DNA of 64,000 nt from Flavobacteriales bacterium UBA1494 (GTDB lineage: Bacteria > Bacteroidota > Bacteroidia > Flavobacteriales_E > Vicingaceae). The notes under the pieces were generated by a model. The model searched no databases, was not told where the DNA came from, and saw only the letters and a list, made by a program, of their open reading frames with translations. The translations under genes and the position numbers were made by a program. Location: positions 124,001-188,000 of the forward strand of contig CAJJAT010000003.1 of the NCBI GenBank assembly GCA_905182175.1. Direction: 5' to 3'. Below are positions 44,763 to 53,857 of this stretch, one piece after another; within the stretch, counting starts at the first letter, position 1, and every line of letters starts with the position of its first letter.

Positions 44763-45092
44763 ATGACAAATCCTTCAATTTTTTCCAAAACAGAGATTTC
44801 CTTAGAATCGTTCAAGGATTTACTTCCCTTTTTTTTCGAGGAAATATGGGAGGATTTCAAGGTGTTAAAACAATTAGATACTTTTAAGGACATTGAGGAA
44901 ATAAGATCTCTCGCTCATAAATTAAAAGGATCTTCTGCTTGCTATGCAGCTAATTTGATGTCAGCAAATGCAAAAGCACTGCAAGATTATGTTGAATCTA
45001 ATAATACAGAACAGACAGAAAAGTTGATAAATGAGTTTGAGAAGTCAATTCAGATTACTCAGGAATATGCTAAAGAATATTTCAATATCTAG
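44763..45092 (+). CDS. Histidine phosphotransfer (HPt) domain protein
   Basis: A 109-residue helical protein. The HPt motif is SLAHKLKGSSACYAANLM with the phospho-acceptor His in AHKLKGSS, near residue 60, and the helices on either side (FFEEIWEDFKVLKQL and SANAKALQDYVE) complete a four-helix bundle. HPt proteins pass phosphate between receiver domains. It lies seven bases after the intact regulator, consistent with a former multi-step phosphorelay. It is intact despite the loss of the kinase. Confidence 0.85.
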   Translation: MTNPSIFSKTEISLESFKDLLPFFFEEIWEDFKVLKQLDTFKDIEEIRSLAHKLKGSSACYAANLMSANAKALQDYVESNNTEQTEKLINEFEKSIQITQEYAKEYFNI

Positions 45093-45136
45093 TTACCTAA
45101 CTAAATTTAGCCCTGACTGTTGTGTAGGTAACTTTT
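45091..45136 (+). terminator. Possible terminator after the HPt gene
   Basis: AGTTACCTA (45091-45099) and TAGGTAACT (45125-45133) pair over nine bases around a 25-base loop, followed by a short T-run. It begins at the stop codon of the HPt gene. The large loop weakens the case. Confidence 0.35.
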
Positions 45137-45157
45137 AAACTAAACATACCTTCAAGG

Positions 45158-45544
45158 TTATCGCTCTAAATCGATGTAATCTACGAGAACACCGGCCTCA
45201 AAAATAAGTCGACGCTTTTTTACGTCTCTTTTTTTAGGGTCAAAGGAATGGTCAATAAAGATGTTGATTTCACCACTGTACCAAACGGCAAAAACATTTT
45301 CAGGATCTTGAAAAAGATCTTCAATACCCACCATTTTCATATTTTGGTCAAAGCCACCTAATTCAACCAGTTTTAAGCGGTCATTTACAATTTCCCAAAT
45401 ACCAATATAACCCCTTTCGTTCTCTGAAGAGTAGGAGAGGAAAGCATCTTCTATTTCGTGGTGTTGCAAGTATTCTTCCAACGGTTCTTCTTGAAAACTT
45501 AGCTTTCTACCGTTATAAATAAGTAATTCTGAAATTTTTGTCAT
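45158..45544 (-). CDS. Hypothetical protein, 128 residues
   Basis: I do not recognise the family. I chose the ATG at 45544 (MTKISELLIYNGRKLSF); an upstream start adds seven unlikely residues. The protein is acidic and mostly beta (GYIGIWEIVNDRLKLVELGGF, VFAVWYSGEINIFID), with IEDLFQDPENVFAVWYSG near the middle and a basic KKRDVKKRRLIFEAGVLVDYIDLER end. The pattern resembles small cytoplasmic immunity- or SMI1-like proteins found in Bacteroidota, but this is a weak impression. No partner gene is adjacent. Confidence 0.6.
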   Translation of the reverse strand: MTKISELLIYNGRKLSFQEEPLEEYLQHHEIEDAFLSYSSENERGYIGIWEIVNDRLKLVELGGFDQNMKMVGIEDLFQDPENVFAVWYSGEINIFIDHSFDPKKRDVKKRRLIFEAGVLVDYIDLER

Positions 45545-45628
45545 TGCGCTTTGTGAGAGCCGCAAAGTTCATTATAAATTTGAGACTTTCTTAAAAAATA
45601 AAGAGTTTTTTGAAGGTTATTACCGGAC

Positions 45629-47624
45629 CTAAAAGTTGGAAAATTTCGGATATTTAATGTTGTATTTAAACCCAATTCCTTCTTTTCTCCAGGGTTTAAA
45701 GTAAAACTCCAACTCAGTTTTCCTATTTTTTCATTTACAATAGCCCCCTCATAATCGGTGAAATATACGATTACAATTTTCCTTTCAGAAGTCGGGTATT
45801 GGTTCTCTATATTAATCTTTGCAGTGTCACTCTTGGCATTTTTTACGACTAAGTCCCATCCAATATGTTTTTTTATTGAACTGGTATATAATTGTTTTTC
45901 TTCGACTTCTTTGTTGATCTCGCTGCTAGTGCAGATACTCTTCTATCTTCCCAAAGAAATGTTCATTTTATCTTCCAATTGGTCGGCGTTAATTAAAGGT
46001 TACCCAATAAAGATTACTTGTTCGTAGAGGTCCGATTTGCAGGGTATTAAATTTAAGTCTTCCCAGTTGATAATGTTGGTTACTAAAAAAGCATCTTTAT
46101 CAATTTTGGGCACAATGTAATATTCGTAACCAACAAAAATATCTGTCTCTTTAATTTTTAAGTTATATTCCTTGCCGTCTGAAGGTATTGTATAAGGAAT
46201 GTTGATTTTATATTCAAGACTTAAATTACTTCTAGAAACATTTGTCATAGTGTTAAACTCTTCTGTGTCTACATATCTTACGGAAGGTGATATTTTCGAA
46301 TGGTTGTAACCGAACTTTCCATTTGTCACTTCTTCTTTATAATTATGGTAGTATGAGTCATTTTCTTACTAATCGTTCATATTGATACTGACTTCTTCAA
46401 TCGCACTTTTTGGTAAATTAGTACTTCCTATAACTTTTACCCCATCAATAAATGTCACGTTCGAACCACTCCGTTGACCTTTACTAAAAGTCTCTCCACT
46501 GCCATCATCTCTGGATGCAATAACACTCCCTGCTACTTTTGCTATGTCAGCAACTGAACGCACAGCCATTTGACTAATTTTATTTCTTTCAGAAATACCT
46601 TGATAATTAAGAGTAAAACTATTGATTAACATTTTGTTATCGTTAAATCTAACTGAATGAAAAAATTCTTTAGAAAATCAAATATAAGAGGCCTTTAAAG
46701 TATATGTTTCCGGTAGTGTTGGCTTTAAAGTATTGCTTCCGCTAAAATCAGTAGTTGTACTAAGTACGTGATTGTCATTTTTAAGAAGAGCTATTTTTGC
46801 AAATGGGACAGGCTAATTTAAATTACTAGAAACAACTTCTTCAATTGCACCTAAAGAATAATTCAAATTTTCTTCAACCTCCCGATAGGAGGAGTTTGTA
46901 TATGCATTTGCTCTGACGATTATCTATTTTTTGAATTCAAGCTTAACCCTATTAATACCCGGATTGTTTGTAGATAATTTTAGATCTACTTTATTCCAAT
47001 CTTCACCCATACTTGGGAACAAATTCGAGTTGTAAACAATTTTAAGTGGGGATTCAGTATCTTTCAATCTAAAATCATAGCTAGGCGTCCAGCCAGCAGG
47101 TGGTCTCTAGTATTTGATATGAAGCTTCGTTGCTGTGAAGTTTTTGATTCAACAGCGATATATACCTGCTTGTAAGCACTTTTTTTCTTCGATACTGACT
47201 TATTTAAAGCAACATATTTATTTTTAATTTCATCTGTAATTTTTCCTGCCTTATTTGAATATCTATTACACCGTTTCTAACTTCATTTAGCCTCTTCTGT
47301 AAAAATCTGAAGCTAGTTTTAATTCATTTATAGAAACACTTTTTTTTTCCAGAAAATTTACTATTGTTCAATAGGATATTTTATTCCAATCTTAAGAACG
47401 TCATAAGAATTGTACAGTTGGTTAGCGTTTACTTTTAGCTCTTTCACATCAGTCTCAATCTGTTTAGTCTGGTCACTTATTTATGTTGAATTACAGTGCT
47501 TTATTTCGTTTTTTACTGAAAGAATTGTAGATGTCTACATCAGAAACCTTAAGGTAAGTGGATCAATTTGTGCAAAACTGAATTGACTTAAAACGATAAA
47601 TAGGAGTATGGCTACTTTTTTCAT
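45629..47624 (-). pseudogene. DUF4139 (MuiA-like) protein with carboxypeptidase-regulatory and plug-like insert, decayed
   Basis: On the minus strand an ATG at 47622-47624 opens a signal peptide (MKKVAILLFIVLSQFSFAQ). The frame then breaks repeatedly, yet readable segments follow in order: coiled-coil pieces (KQIETDVKELKVNANQLYNS), the DUF4139 core GWTPSYDFRLKDTESPLKIV and FPSMGEDWNKVDLKLSTNN, a carboxypeptidase-regulatory segment (VPFAKIALLKNDNHVLSTTT), a TonB-plug-like segment at 46369-46632 (TFIDGVKVIGSTNLPKSAIE), and the DUF4139 end (SLEYKINIPYTIPSDGKEYN and WEDLNLIPCKSDLYEQVIFI), finishing near KYPKFSNF before TAG at 45629-45631. At least six stops or frameshifts are needed. Confidence 0.85.
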
Positions 47625-47708
47625 GTTTGTTTTTTTTAGTGAAACAATGGGCTGTCTTCAATTTGACACAGAAACATGGGTTTACGTGGCTTCTTTTGTA
47701 AAATGGTT

Positions 47709-48704
47709 TTAGAATTTTACCAGCACCCTACCTTTGGACTTGCCTGCTAACATTAGCTCGATGTATTCTTCCAAGTCCCCTAATGAAATAATATTTTTAA
47801 TACTATCTAGATGTTTTGGTTTCCACTTATCAGCTAGTAATTCCCAAATTTTTAATCGAATATTTCTTGGTGTTTCTGCCGTTTCAATTCCCAACACATT
47901 TACTCCATTTAAAATAAACGGATAAACTGTTGTATTAAGCTTTGGAGACTCTATTAATCCACAGACAGCTATATTTCCATTTTTGCCACAAGCTTTTATT
48001 GCGGTTGCAAGGGTATTGTCACCAACGGTATCAATTACACCCGCCCATTTTGGACGAAGTAAAGGTCTCCCGCTTTGATCATATGTCTCATCTCTTGATA
48101 TAATTTTAGTGGCGCCTAACGCTTTTAAATAGTCGTGCGCCTCTGTTTTACCGCTAGATGCTATCACTTCGTAGTTATTCATAGCTAAAAGCGCGACGGC
48201 CATGCTACCAACTCCACCTGTTGATCCTGTAACTAAAATAGGTCCCATTTCAGGAATTTGACCGTTTTGTTCCATTTTATATAAGGATAAGGCAGCGGTA
48301 AATCCACCAGTTCCTAATACCATACTTTCTTCAAAGCTTAGGTTATCCGGCAATTTTACCGGCCATTTTGCAGGGACTCTTATGAATTCCTGAAAGCCAC
48401 CTGAAGTATTCATTCCAAAATCATAAGAAGTTACGATTACAGCATCTCCTTCTTTGAATTCCGAACTTTGGGAGTTTACTACAACTCCACAAGCATCCAC
48501 ACCAGGCGTATGCGGAAATTGTCTGGTAATTCCTTTGTGCCCTGTCGATGAGAGAGCGTCTTTGTAATTTAACGCAGCGTACTTTACTTGAATAAGTACT
48601 TCACCTTCAGGTAATTCATTTATCGACTTGTTTTCTATTGAACGGCTAAATTTTCCGTTCTCATCTTCTCGCACTACAAATGCCTTGTATTCGTTATCCA
48701 TCAT
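47709..48704 (-). CDS. AcuI/YhdH-family NADPH-dependent reductase (quinone-oxidoreductase type MDR)
   Basis: A 331-residue medium-chain reductase without zinc ligands. KAFVVREDENGKFSRSIENKSINELPEGEVLIQVKYAALNYKDALSSTGHKGITRQFPHTPGVDACG is the YhdH/AcuI signature (NYKDAL, PHTPGVDA). The Rossmann motif is VTGSTGGVGSMAVALLA, and VIDTVGDNTLA follows. The group contains acryloyl-CoA reductases of DMSP metabolism as well as enzymes of unknown substrate, so I do not assign acuI itself. It abuts the end of the GT39-like gene and is probably co-transcribed with it. Confidence 0.88.
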   Translation of the reverse strand: MMDNEYKAFVVREDENGKFSRSIENKSINELPEGEVLIQVKYAALNYKDALSSTGHKGITRQFPHTPGVDACGVVVNSQSSEFKEGDAVIVTSYDFGMNTSGGFQEFIRVPAKWPVKLPDNLSFEESMVLGTGGFTAALSLYKMEQNGQIPEMGPILVTGSTGGVGSMAVALLAMNNYEVIASSGKTEAHDYLKALGATKIISRDETYDQSGRPLLRPKWAGVIDTVGDNTLATAIKACGKNGNIAVCGLIESPKLNTTVYPFILNGVNVLGIETAETPRNIRLKIWELLADKWKPKHLDSIKNIISLGDLEEYIELMLAGKSKGRVLVKF

Positions 48705-50675
48705 TTATTGGAATATAATTAAGTTCGTATTGTCTATAAATAATTCGTTTTTGTCTGGGTTCCATATGTAAATTGACCATCGGTCACCATTCTTAAATTG
48801 TGATGGGTTAACCCAAAAGCTAAACTGATGTTTTTCCCATTCCCCTATCTTCTTTAATTCGCTTAGAGTATATCTAGTCCCATAAAATTCTCCCAGAGAA
48901 AAAACAATTTGCATTCTGCTAGTATCATTTTGAAAGTAATCTGCAGAAAATTGAACTCTTAATAATTTGTCAGCTTGCTTGTTGCGAATGGTGTCTCTTA
49001 TTGTTAGTGCATATTGATTTTTACTCTCAATTTTTAAACTGTTTCCGTAGTCTTCATCCATTTGTTCAAGACCAAGCCAATCTGTCGCAGATTTTGGTAA
49101 GTCAGCTTTGTTTTCAAAGTCAGTGTGGGCCTCATAATGTAATTCGTCGAAAAATGATTTTGACTTATTCGTTGATGATTTTTTGTACAAGCTGAGCTCT
49201 CCGTTTCCTTCTACCTTTTCTAGTCGATTGATGATTTGAGGATAATCTCTGTACACATGGCTGAAGAAAAAACTATCCACCAAAGTGGCATAGGTAAAAT
49301 TGCTATCTAATTCAGGTTCTAATACTGCAGCTCTGGTCGATAAATTGGTGTAGCCTTTCGTTTTCCATAGGGTAAACGGAATGTTGGTTGAGTTCGCATC
49401 AATTACATAAAGTGTGTCTCTTTCTGTCACATTCCATGTTTTTAAGTCGGCTGTTGAACTTTTATAGACTTTATATGCATATTCCACACTGTCGTCAAAA
49501 GGTGCAGTATATCTCAGTTTTTGGACGTCCTTTGCGTAGCCAAAAAAGTAAAAGAAGAAAATAAAACTACCTGCAGCAACAAAAGCATACCATTTTTGTG
49601 AAATTTTAATAGAGGATAGCATAAAGATGATCCAAAAGGAGAGCAACGGCAGAAAACTATCTATGTAGTAATAGTCGTGATCCGTAAATTGATTTCCAAA
49701 TGCTATGAAAAACAAAGAAACACCAAAGGCAGAAATTAATAGGTAGGTAAGTAGCGTTCTTAGTTTTTGATCAACGTGTTGTAAATGTCTGACTTGGTAA
49801 ATACCGGTGCCAATTAAAAGGAGTAAAAGTATGCCGTGGAAAGGGCTTAACCATTGAGCACTCCAACGATCATAAGCGGATACAACTACATTAATAAAGT
49901 TTGAAAAACTGGTAAAGTGAAGTGTTTCGCTTAAAAACATACTGCCATACTTTTCGCCTATATGTTGATTGTAAAAGTAATAACCTACAAAGACTAGAAT
50001 TCCAACTCCGATTTTGACCATATTAGGAATTGAGAATTTCTTGCTACGAAATCCCTGTAAACATTCAGTACATAACAAGGCAAATAGAAAGATAAAGAAG
50101 GGGGCTCGAGCTAATGCCGCCAAGGTAACAAATAGAACACCTAAACTAAACTGCTTTTTGCTGGTGCCGCTAAAAATGAAAAAAAGCCCTATAATCAAGT
50201 TTGAAAAAGAGGCAGTTGACGGTAAAAAGCCATTTTGGTAGTAAACAAAAAATGGGAGTGTAAAAATGAAGGTTGTTCCTAATATTGACCGAGTAGGTGA
50301 TTTGCTGAACAACAGGAATAAGTGAAATAAAAAGAACAGCCCAATAATAGAGTATAACAAATTGTACCAATGAAAAACGCTAACAACCGGCACGTTTGAA
50401 GCGAAACTGATGAATGCAACTGCATAATCGTGAATAGGAAAATCAACTCTCGTGATACCATCTTTCGTAAGTAGGTTATACGTGGCCGGATGAAAGAAAT
50501 CAAAGCCATTTTCTTGAAAATTTTGAGCAATTGCAATACGATCACTTTGTGTCCATGCATGCACATAGGCTGGGTATTTGTGCATGGTTCCCTGAAACAA
50601 GTATGCAGAACCGATGCATAAAATTAAGATCATTAAGATACTCGATGGAAATTCTTTCTTTAATTGAGGTAACAT
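48705..50675 (-). CDS. Polytopic glycosyltransferase-like membrane protein (GT39/PMT-like)
   Basis: A 656-residue membrane protein. The first 385 residues form about ten helices with a first periplasmic loop YPAYVHAWTQSDRIAIAQNFQENGFDFF followed by DFPIHDYAVAFIS; an acidic residue in this loop is the catalytic site in PMT-like enzymes (here Asp in QSDR is a candidate). A C-terminal domain of about 270 residues faces outward; its end is beta-rich (LLRVQFSADYF, RMQIVFSLGEF, WSIYIWNPDKNELFIDNTNLIIF), like a carbohydrate-binding module. It probably transfers a lipid-linked sugar outside the inner membrane. It is between a DUF3887-like gene and the AcuI-like gene, separated by 12 and 0 bases. Confidence 0.72.
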   Translation of the reverse strand: MLPQLKKEFPSSILMILILCIGSAYLFQGTMHKYPAYVHAWTQSDRIAIAQNFQENGFDFFHPATYNLLTKDGITRVDFPIHDYAVAFISFASNVPVVSVFHWYNLLYSIIGLFFLFHLFLLFSKSPTRSILGTTFIFTLPFFVYYQNGFLPSTASFSNLIIGLFFIFSGTSKKQFSLGVLFVTLAALARAPFFIFLFALLCTECLQGFRSKKFSIPNMVKIGVGILVFVGYYFYNQHIGEKYGSMFLSETLHFTSFSNFINVVVSAYDRWSAQWLSPFHGILLLLLIGTGIYQVRHLQHVDQKLRTLLTYLLISAFGVSLFFIAFGNQFTDHDYYYIDSFLPLLSFWIIFMLSSIKISQKWYAFVAAGSFIFFFYFFGYAKDVQKLRYTAPFDDSVEYAYKVYKSSTADLKTWNVTERDTLYVIDANSTNIPFTLWKTKGYTNLSTRAAVLEPELDSNFTYATLVDSFFFSHVYRDYPQIINRLEKVEGNGELSLYKKSSTNKSKSFFDELHYEAHTDFENKADLPKSATDWLGLEQMDEDYGNSLKIESKNQYALTIRDTIRNKQADKLLRVQFSADYFQNDTSRMQIVFSLGEFYGTRYTLSELKKIGEWEKHQFSFWVNPSQFKNGDRWSIYIWNPDKNELFIDNTNLIIFQ

Positions 50676-50687
50676 TGTTTAAATTCC

Positions 50688-51533
50688 TTAATTCCAATTA
50701 ATAATGTTATTTAAAAACTCTTCTGATAAGTCGCTTTCATTTTCGTAATCAGAAGGTATATAAACACCTTTTCCTGCGCAAAAGAGGTGTTTTAAATGGG
50801 GGTGAATTTCTGTCTTTGAAGGCTTATTAATGGATTCATTTTTCGATTTAGGGGTTCCCGTAGGAAAAGCTTGAAAATCTCCTTCTGCGTTTAAAGTCAA
50901 GCACGATTGTGGTTGTTTTTTGGCCATCTTTTGCGGGTTGTACCCTTTAAGACTTAACCAAAAAGAGCTCGAGTGGTTAAGTGTCAACATTGCTGAAGAG
51001 ATCTCTAAATTAAAAATGTTTTTTTGAATCCGGTCAACTTGATCTTTAAGGAGTCTGAATTGAAAGTCATTGATTTTAGGGCCCGTTTCTTTCTTTCTGA
51101 TGTGTTCGATTTGTAGAATCAGTAAATCTGTCAAAAAGCTAACTTTCCCTGACGGTTGTATTATTAGAGCTATTTTAGCTGTAATGTACTCTTTGTCAAG
51201 TGGAAATATTATACTGTAGAAGTTGTTTTCGAATTGAACAGCTTGCGCATCATAACCTGATTTAGGAGGTTGTTTTATGTTGAGTGCTTTTCTTTCAATT
51301 AATGCACCAAATTGAGTAAAAACACCTGAAAAAGTTTTTTTCATGCGTTTTGGAGGGAGTGACATGCTTAGTTTTCTGGAAAAAAAAGTGTGTAATTTTT
51401 CAAAGTCCTTCTGCTGTAAATATTCTGTAGCTTGTTTATCCAGCTTATTCTCGATTGCGACTTTCTCTGTTTGTGCTTGGATTTGAGTTGCTAAACTTAT
51501 ATTTATAACGAGTAGAAGTAGCAATCTTTGCAT
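50688..51533 (-). CDS. Secreted DUF3887-like hypothetical protein
   Basis: A protein of 281 residues if it starts at the ATG at 51533; a TTG further upstream lies inside a TAnnTTTG box. Signal peptide QRLLLLLVINISLATQIQA. Residues 30-135 resemble DUF3887 (QATEYLQQKDFEKLHTFFSRKLSMSLPPKRMKKTFSGVFTQFGAL), a fold related to NTF2. The rest is unassigned, with a basic Pro/Ser-rich linker (FPTGTPKSKNESINKPSKTE) and an acidic end (SDYENESDLSEEFLNNIINW). First gene of a three-gene minus-strand operon. Confidence 0.6.
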   Translation of the reverse strand: MQRLLLLLVINISLATQIQAQTEKVAIENKLDKQATEYLQQKDFEKLHTFFSRKLSMSLPPKRMKKTFSGVFTQFGALIERKALNIKQPPKSGYDAQAVQFENNFYSIIFPLDKEYITAKIALIIQPSGKVSFLTDLLILQIEHIRKKETGPKINDFQFRLLKDQVDRIQKNIFNLEISSAMLTLNHSSSFWLSLKGYNPQKMAKKQPQSCLTLNAEGDFQAFPTGTPKSKNESINKPSKTEIHPHLKHLFCAGKGVYIPSDYENESDLSEEFLNNIINWN

Positions 51534-51548
51534 TTGGTGGCTTTGAAA

Positions 51549-51556
51549 CAAACTTA
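51549..51556 (-). promoter_or_regulatory. Candidate -7 element for the 51533-47709 operon
   Basis: Minus-strand TAAGTTTG matches TAnnTTTG, 15 bases before the ATG at 51533. It settles the start by excluding the upstream TTG. Confidence 0.45.
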
Positions 51557-51625
51557 ACTATTCTTTTAGCATAGCACTTACAAAAGACTCAAATAATAAG
51601 AACAGCATATTTAACAGAAATAACC

Positions 51626-51633
51626 TACTTTTG
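51626..51633 (+). promoter_or_regulatory. Candidate -7 element for typA
   Basis: TACTTTTG matches TAnnTTTG. Transcription would begin near 51638, leaving a leader of about 90 bases that carries a 14-codon ORF. Confidence 0.5.
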
Positions 51634-51687
51634 CGCCCTGAAAACAACGAGATATTGTTATCCTAAACTCAATTCAAATTTATTAAA

Positions 51688-51732
51688 ATGAGAGTTTTAG
51701 CAATCATCTTCGACATTAGATTAGCATCATGA
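51688..51732 (+). CDS. Possible 14-residue leader peptide coupled to typA
   Basis: ATG at 51688 opens MRVLAIIFDIRLAS, and its TGA (51730-51732) overlaps the typA ATG (51729) as ATGA. This is the arrangement of translational coupling and lies in a leader otherwise free of features. A chance ORF of this length is not rare, so it needs comparison with relatives. Confidence 0.35.
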   Translation: MRVLAIIFDIRLAS

Positions 51733-53525
51733 AATTAAGAAACATCGCCATTATTGCTCACGTCGACCACGGTAAAACCACTTTGGTAGACAAAATGTTA
51801 TTAGCTGGAAAATTATTTAGTGACCACGAAACTCCGGGTGAGTTAATCATGGACAGTAATGATTTAGAAAAAGAACGTGGAATTACGATTACGGCGAAAA
51901 ACGTATCCGTTTTTTACAAGGATCTAAAAATCAATATTATTGATACTCCTGGTCACTCCGATTTTGGTGGTGAGGTTGAAAGAGTCTTAAATATGGCCGA
52001 TGGAGTACTTTTACTAGTAGATGCTTTTGAAGGTCCTATGCCTCAGACAAGGTTTGTATTGCAGAAAGCAGTTGAATTGGGGTTGAAGCCAATTGTTGTC
52101 GTGAACAAAGTAGATAAGGAGAATTGTACTCCTGACATAGCACAAGAAAAAGTTTTTGACTTGATGTTTAACTTAGGAGCAACTGAGGATCAACTTGATT
52201 TCCCTACCATTTATGGTTCTGCGAAACAAGGTTGGATGAGTGATGACTACAAAAAACCAACAGACAACATTATTGCTCTAATGGACGCAATTGTTGAGCA
52301 CATTCCTGAGCCAAAGCCACCGGAAGGAAACACTCAAATGTTGATTACTTCTTTGGATTATTCATCTTTTATTGGTCGAATTGCAATTGGTCGTTTACAC
52401 AGAGGTAGTTTAAAGGTGAACCAACAAGTAAACTTGGTTAAAATTGACGGTACTTCAACAAAAAGCAAAATCAAAGAGCTTTATGTATTTGAAGGAATGG
52501 GTAAGGTGAAAGTAGATACTGTTGAAGCAGGAGATATCTGTGCAATTGTTGGACTAGAAGGATTTGATATCGGTGATACTGTTGCTGACATCGAGAACCC
52601 TGAAGCTTTAGCATCAATTAAAATTGATGAGCCAACAATGAGTATGTTGTTCACTATTAACGATTCTCCATTCTTTGGTAAAGAAGGAAAGTTTGTTACT
52701 TCAAGACACATTAAAGACAGACTAGATAAAGAATTAGAAAAGAACTTAGCACTTCGAGTGGAAGAAACTGGTTCTGCAGATTCTCATAGTGTATTTGGTA
52801 GAGGTGTTCTTCACTTGTCTGTTTTAATTGAAACAATGAGAAGAGAAGGTTATGAGCTTCAAATTGGTCAGCCACAGGTAATTATTAAGGAGATTGATGG
52901 TAAAAAGCATGAGCCAATTGAAGAATTAACAATTGATTTACCAGAAGAAGTAAGTGGAAAAGCAATTGAAGTTGTCAATCAACGAAAAGGTGAAATGTTG
53001 AACATGGAGCCTAAAGGTGATCGTATGATCTTAGAATTCGAAATTCCATCACGTGGAATTATTGGTTTAAGAAATTATTTATTGACAGCGACTGCAGGCG
53101 AGGCAATTATGTCACACAGGTTTAAAGAATTTCAGCCATATAAAGGTGTAATTCCAGGTCGTCAGAATGGTTCTTTAATTTCTATGGAGAAAGGAAAAGC
53201 GATTCCATTTTCATTGAACAACTTACAAGATAGAGGGAAGTTCTTTGTTAATCCAAACGAAGAGATTTACGGTGGTCAAGTAGTTGGAGAGAACTCTAGA
53301 GCAGGTGACTTAGTTATTAACTTAACGAAGGCGAAGAAAATGTCTAACATGCGTTCTTCAGGAGCGGATGATAAAATTAGAATTGCACCAGCAATTAAGT
53401 TTTCATTAGAAGAAGCATTAGAATACATTCAAGGTGACGAGTATGTTGAAGTTACTCCAAACTCTTTGAGAGTGAGAAAGGTGTTCTTAAATGAAACAGA
53501 CAGAAAGAGATCAGGAAAAAATTAA
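51729..53525 (+). CDS. typA: Translational GTPase TypA/BipA
   Basis: A 598-residue ribosome-associated GTPase. G1 is AHVDHGKT at residues 10-17, G2 lies in ERGITITAKNVSVFY, G3 is DTPGHSDFGGEVERV, G4 NKVD in VVVNKVDKENC, G5 in TIYGSAKQGW. Domains II, III and V follow, and the C-terminal TypA-specific domain contains GQVVGENSRAGDLVINLTKAKKMSNMRSSGAD. TypA assists ribosome assembly and translation under stress such as cold. Length is normal. Expression may be coupled to the short upstream ORF. A strong terminator follows. Confidence 0.97.
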   Translation: MKLRNIAIIAHVDHGKTTLVDKMLLAGKLFSDHETPGELIMDSNDLEKERGITITAKNVSVFYKDLKINIIDTPGHSDFGGEVERVLNMADGVLLLVDAFEGPMPQTRFVLQKAVELGLKPIVVVNKVDKENCTPDIAQEKVFDLMFNLGATEDQLDFPTIYGSAKQGWMSDDYKKPTDNIIALMDAIVEHIPEPKPPEGNTQMLITSLDYSSFIGRIAIGRLHRGSLKVNQQVNLVKIDGTSTKSKIKELYVFEGMGKVKVDTVEAGDICAIVGLEGFDIGDTVADIENPEALASIKIDEPTMSMLFTINDSPFFGKEGKFVTSRHIKDRLDKELEKNLALRVEETGSADSHSVFGRGVLHLSVLIETMRREGYELQIGQPQVIIKEIDGKKHEPIEELTIDLPEEVSGKAIEVVNQRKGEMLNMEPKGDRMILEFEIPSRGIIGLRNYLLTATAGEAIMSHRFKEFQPYKGVIPGRQNGSLISMEKGKAIPFSLNNLQDRGKFFVNPNEEIYGGQVVGENSRAGDLVINLTKAKKMSNMRSSGADDKIRIAPAIKFSLEEALEYIQGDEYVEVTPNSLRVRKVFLNETDRKRSGKN

Positions 53526-53544
53526 TTTAATTTTTTTTGAATTT

Positions 53545-53580
53545 AAAAGCCTAAAACAACATCGTTGTTTTAGGCTTTTT
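53545..53580 (+). terminator. Rho-independent terminator after typA
   Basis: AAAAGCCTAAAACAAC pairs with GTTGTTTTAGGCTTTT around the three-base loop ATC, with a T-run at the end. The stem is 16 base pairs long. Confidence 0.88.
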
Positions 53581-53830
53581 TTTGTCTGAATGCTTTACTT
53601 CGACTTCGCCTATTGTGCCAAAGTTCTGAAATGTAGCACTTTGGTTTTGCCTAGTGTTATAGAGTTTTGAAATGTAGAATTACAAGTCAAATTTAGTCGT
53701 TTAATTGTAGATCGTTAATGGAAATGTTGGCCTAATACATACAATTAACAATTGATAATGGACGATTTAATTCATAGGATTGAACAGCAACAAATACAGA
53801 TTAAGATTTCAAAATTGATTTGACAATCCT
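53581..53830. other. AT-rich intergenic spacer with degenerate short repeats
   Basis: No gene is seen. A 15-base unit of the type AGTTyTGAAATGTAG occurs twice (near 53621 and 53661), and AATTAACAATTGATAATGG near 53745 is the kind of low-complexity sequence that recurs in gaps of Flavobacteriales genomes. Similar wording occurs at 55240-55340 and near 60950. Confidence 0.45.
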
Positions 53831-53838
53831 TAATTTTG
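53831..53838 (+). promoter_or_regulatory. Candidate -7 element for tspO
   Basis: TAATTTTG matches TAnnTTTG and ends 19 bases before the tspO ATG, which implies a leader of about 14 bases. Confidence 0.45.
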
Positions 53839-53857
53839 AATCTTTATTAAAAACTGA

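Noticed and set aside
42001-45092. The locus as a new, complete signalling system
   Set aside because: The kinase and first regulator carry several stops, frameshifts and a lost phospho-acceptor; it is a remnant of a known type of phosphorelay.
46369-46632. An 87-codon minus-strand frame as a small gene
   Set aside because: It is the plug-like segment of the larger DUF4139 pseudogene and begins in mid-domain.
48001-48200. Possible acuI as evidence for DMSP metabolism
   Set aside because: The family also contains reductases with other substrates and no other DMSP gene is near.
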